A program made the position numbers and the translations under genes. DNA of 7,981 bases, taken from Planctomycetota bacterium. GTDB lineage: Bacteria; Planctomycetota; Planctomycetia; Pirellulales; UBA7805. Positions 6,542 to 7,981 of the stretch are shown in pieces. Location of the stretch: the NCBI GenBank assembly GCA_014237955.1, contig JABABY010000083.1, positions 1 to 7,981 of the forward strand, written 5' to 3'. The notes under the pieces are model-generated. The model saw only the letters and a program-made list of their open reading frames with translations. It was not told the DNA's origin and ran no database searches. The stretch's first letter is position 1; each line of letters opens with the position of its first letter.

Positions 6542-7414
6542 TCAATTCTTTTGCAGTGGTTTAATCCGATCCACCACGTTGCTTTGCGAGAGTTTTTCAC
6601 CGACTGGGAGCATTACGTACACGCCATTGTCACCATGGCTATCAAGAATGATTTGCCGGGTATTGGGAACTTCGTAGCCGTTCTCTGTTGGTTCATGTCC
6701 GTGGATAAGAATTTCCGCATCAATTTTGGCTGCGAAAGCATCTGCATTTTCCTGACTGAAATCACGACCCCAGATAAAGTGGAATAGAGGCCCATTTTCC
6801 ACGAGATCTTCGTCACCTAATTCATCGTCGAGAAGACTCAGGTCAAATCCCTTTTTGCGAACATTTTCAGGAATGGTATGACTAATCCAAATTCCCTCGT
6901 CCACACGGACAGCTAGGGGCAATGTTCGCAGAAACGGCACATAGGCCTCGCGCACTTTGTCGGTAGCCGGACCATACATTTCCTGCATCCCGGTGCGAAA
7001 CATGAGGTTCAAAACCGTTTGATTTTTAATGATGGGATAATCGGTTAATTCTGCCCACTCGTGATTGCTCATCAAAAAGTGTACCTGATCTGGAAAATCA
7101 ACTTTGAGTTTAGCAACATCTTCAAGCATTTGATGTGACATGCATCCACCCGAATGTGGGTGTCTGGGTCCTCCATGGCAAACTTCTTGCATAATAAGAT
7201 GTCGCCTTGGATGCTTTGCCAGATCGGCAATCCGACGAATACTATTGAAGTTGGTGCGGTGCCCGTGGAGATCAGCGGTCACCATCACCTCATCGGCTAC
7301 GGATGCCTTTAGCTCGATAATGTTTCCCAGACGCGAATCGGTATTCGCATTTGCCTGATGAGCGTTCTGGAATCTTTCGATGACGCTTTCGATATATTGA
7401 ATGGTTGCAGCCAT
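6542..7414 (-). CDS. Metallophosphoesterase (Ser/Thr phosphatase-like)
   Basis: The 290-residue product is a cytoplasmic (no signal peptide) calcineurin-like metallophosphatase. Motif I is ADLHG (47-51), motif III SNHE (116-119); later metal-ligand candidates are His179 (WISHT) and IHGHE (237-241). These match the order of the family's GDxHG, GNHE and late H/GxH motifs and predict a two-metal site hydrolysing a phosphoester. The usual motif II GDxxDRG is absent. In its place is IMQEVCHGG (74-82), where Glu77 may stand in for the Asp, followed by a Cys/His-rich segment (C79, H80, H85, H87, C91, H94). I recall similar proteins in planctomycetes, so this is likely a family trait rather than damage, but I cannot check that. 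The substrate (protein, nucleotide or other) is unknown. ATG at 7414 is the only suitable start; no Shine-Dalgarno is seen. It appears monocistronic, with the terminator at 6093-6148 separating it from the next operon. Confidence 0.88.
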   Translation of the reverse strand: MAATIQYIESVIERFQNAHQANANTDSRLGNIIELKASVADEVMVTADLHGHRTNFNSIRRIADLAKHPRRHLIMQEVCHGGPRHPHSGGCMSHQMLEDVAKLKVDFPDQVHFLMSNHEWAELTDYPIIKNQTVLNLMFRTGMQEMYGPATDKVREAYVPFLRTLPLAVRVDEGIWISHTIPENVRKKGFDLSLLDDELGDEDLVENGPLFHFIWGRDFSQENADAFAAKIDAEILIHGHEPTENGYEVPNTRQIILDSHGDNGVYVMLPVGEKLSQSNVVDRIKPLQKN

Positions 7415-7853
7415 AGACGATACAAACTAGCGATCACTGTTGACTCAGACAAGTCAGCCATTGTCTAACCGTCGGTCATTTTGGTCATCGAATGATGTCG
7501 AGCGAACCGTTTTGAACAAAATCAACCCGCCGGGCGGAATGGATTCTAGCCCTAGAAAGGCATGTGGATAGAGTTTAATTTGCACTATTTTGATTATATT
7601 TCGATACATTTCTAAAAACCGCCTTCCCACTACAGGTAAGAGCGAGAGAGTCCCTATCCGCTCATCGGCCCCAACGCCCAAGCAGCAGCATGCAGCGGCG
7701 GAGGCGGGGAGTTGGGCATGCATGGTTGCCGCTTTGTTGGCCAGCAACACGTTTCCCCAACTTCTCCAGAGGATTGGATTTGTAATGTGCTAGCGTCCAC
7801 GCATGGAACATCGTCGTTGGTCTGGCGTGCCCAAACTGTCGTACTGCAGGGAC
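7415..7853. other. Gene-free region with the metallophosphatase leader
   Basis: No coding region here is convincing, as the short open frames on both strands have unlikely compositions. Structures near the phosphatase start are AGACAA/TTGTCT (7447-7466, loop of 8) and TTCTAG-CC-CTAGAA (7544-7557). Either could act in the transcript leader or as a protein-binding site. Farther right, CCCAAC and GTTGGG flank a GC-rich stretch around 7670-7715. No tRNA, rRNA or known regulatory RNA is recognised. Confidence 0.45.
7593..7598 (-). promoter_or_regulatory. Possible -10 element upstream of the metallophosphatase gene
   Basis: A perfect TATAAT on the - strand (7598-7593) lies in an AT-rich island (about 7573-7618) in otherwise GC-balanced sequence. 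Initiation near 7586 would give a leader of about 170 bases. No TTGACA-like -35 is found at the right spacing, so the call rests on the -10 and the local AT content. A closer alternative, TTGTCT-17-TAGTTT ending about 20 bases before the ATG, is weaker. Confidence 0.3.
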
Positions 7854-7981
7854 TTAATAGCAGTAGTGGCAACTTAGCCCAACAGGGCATACCAGTCGCC
7901 CTCGGTGGGTGGGTTTGTGGATTCGCTGGATTTTAACGGTTCTTCCGTCGATACGATATTCAGTGGGCACTTTGTATCTAA
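7854..7981 (-). other. Possible C-terminal end of an off-window gene
   Basis: Two overlapping - strand frames run open from the right edge. One (7979-7854, TAA) reads as about 41 residues containing YRIDGRTVKIQRIHKPT. The other (7981-7874, TAA) reads as 35 residues ending in EGDWYALLG. Both have plausible composition and they cannot both be the real frame. Either would be the tail of a gene entering from the right, on the same strand as the others. The stretch is too short to assign. Confidence 0.25.

Noticed and set aside
6173..6787. 204-codon + strand open frame
   Set aside because: Its second half is antisense to the metallophosphatase and the first half is Pro/Ser-rich translation of a pyrimidine-rich tract, with no recognisable domain. 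Its length is notable but not enough.
7454..7750. 98-codon - strand frame upstream of the metallophosphatase
   Set aside because: It shows Ala/Cys runs from a GC-rich tract followed by an AT-rich segment that looks like a promoter, with no family resemblance.

Overview
The window looks like a planctomycete chromosome. The strongest sign is an adjacent DUF1549/DUF1553 and DUF1501 gene pair, a combination greatly expanded in Planctomycetota. A metallophosphatase of a type I associate with the same phylum lies next to it. Base composition is moderate (about 48-57% G+C in the chromosomal lines I counted), and Shine-Dalgarno sequences are weak apart from one in front of the DUF1501 gene.

Layout: positions 1-1163 appear to be the end of an accessory segment. 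They carry one AT-richer orphan gene (349 codons, + strand) that I do not recognise. At 1164-1201 on the - strand is an exact 5' half of a tRNA-Arg(CCU) gene, cut just after the anticodon loop; no 3' half exists in the window. This looks like the junction of an integrated element with the chromosome. From 1202 rightwards all recognisable genes are on the - strand. An apparent three-gene operon runs 5837 to 1313: DUF1549/DUF1553 protein, TAT-exported DUF1501 protein, MATE-family efflux pump. A 704-base gene-free stretch (5838-6541) follows. It contains a perfect 16-bp hairpin with a T-run on the - strand, which should stop transcription arriving from the metallophosphatase gene (7414-6542) before it enters the operon. 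The last 567 bases hold the metallophosphatase leader and possibly the tail of another gene.

Function: the DUF1549/DUF1553 and DUF1501 proteins are both predicted to be exported and probably act together outside the cytoplasmic membrane; their biochemical role is not established. The MATE pump is translationally close (16-bp gap) and probably co-transcribed. The metallophosphatase is a separate transcription unit. The most unusual points are the split tRNA-Arg at the edge of the AT-rich segment, the hairpin cluster at 6056-6151, and the non-canonical metal motifs of the phosphatase. I did not find a convincing new multi-gene system inside the window; any such system would lie to the left, in the accessory segment of which only one gene is visible.
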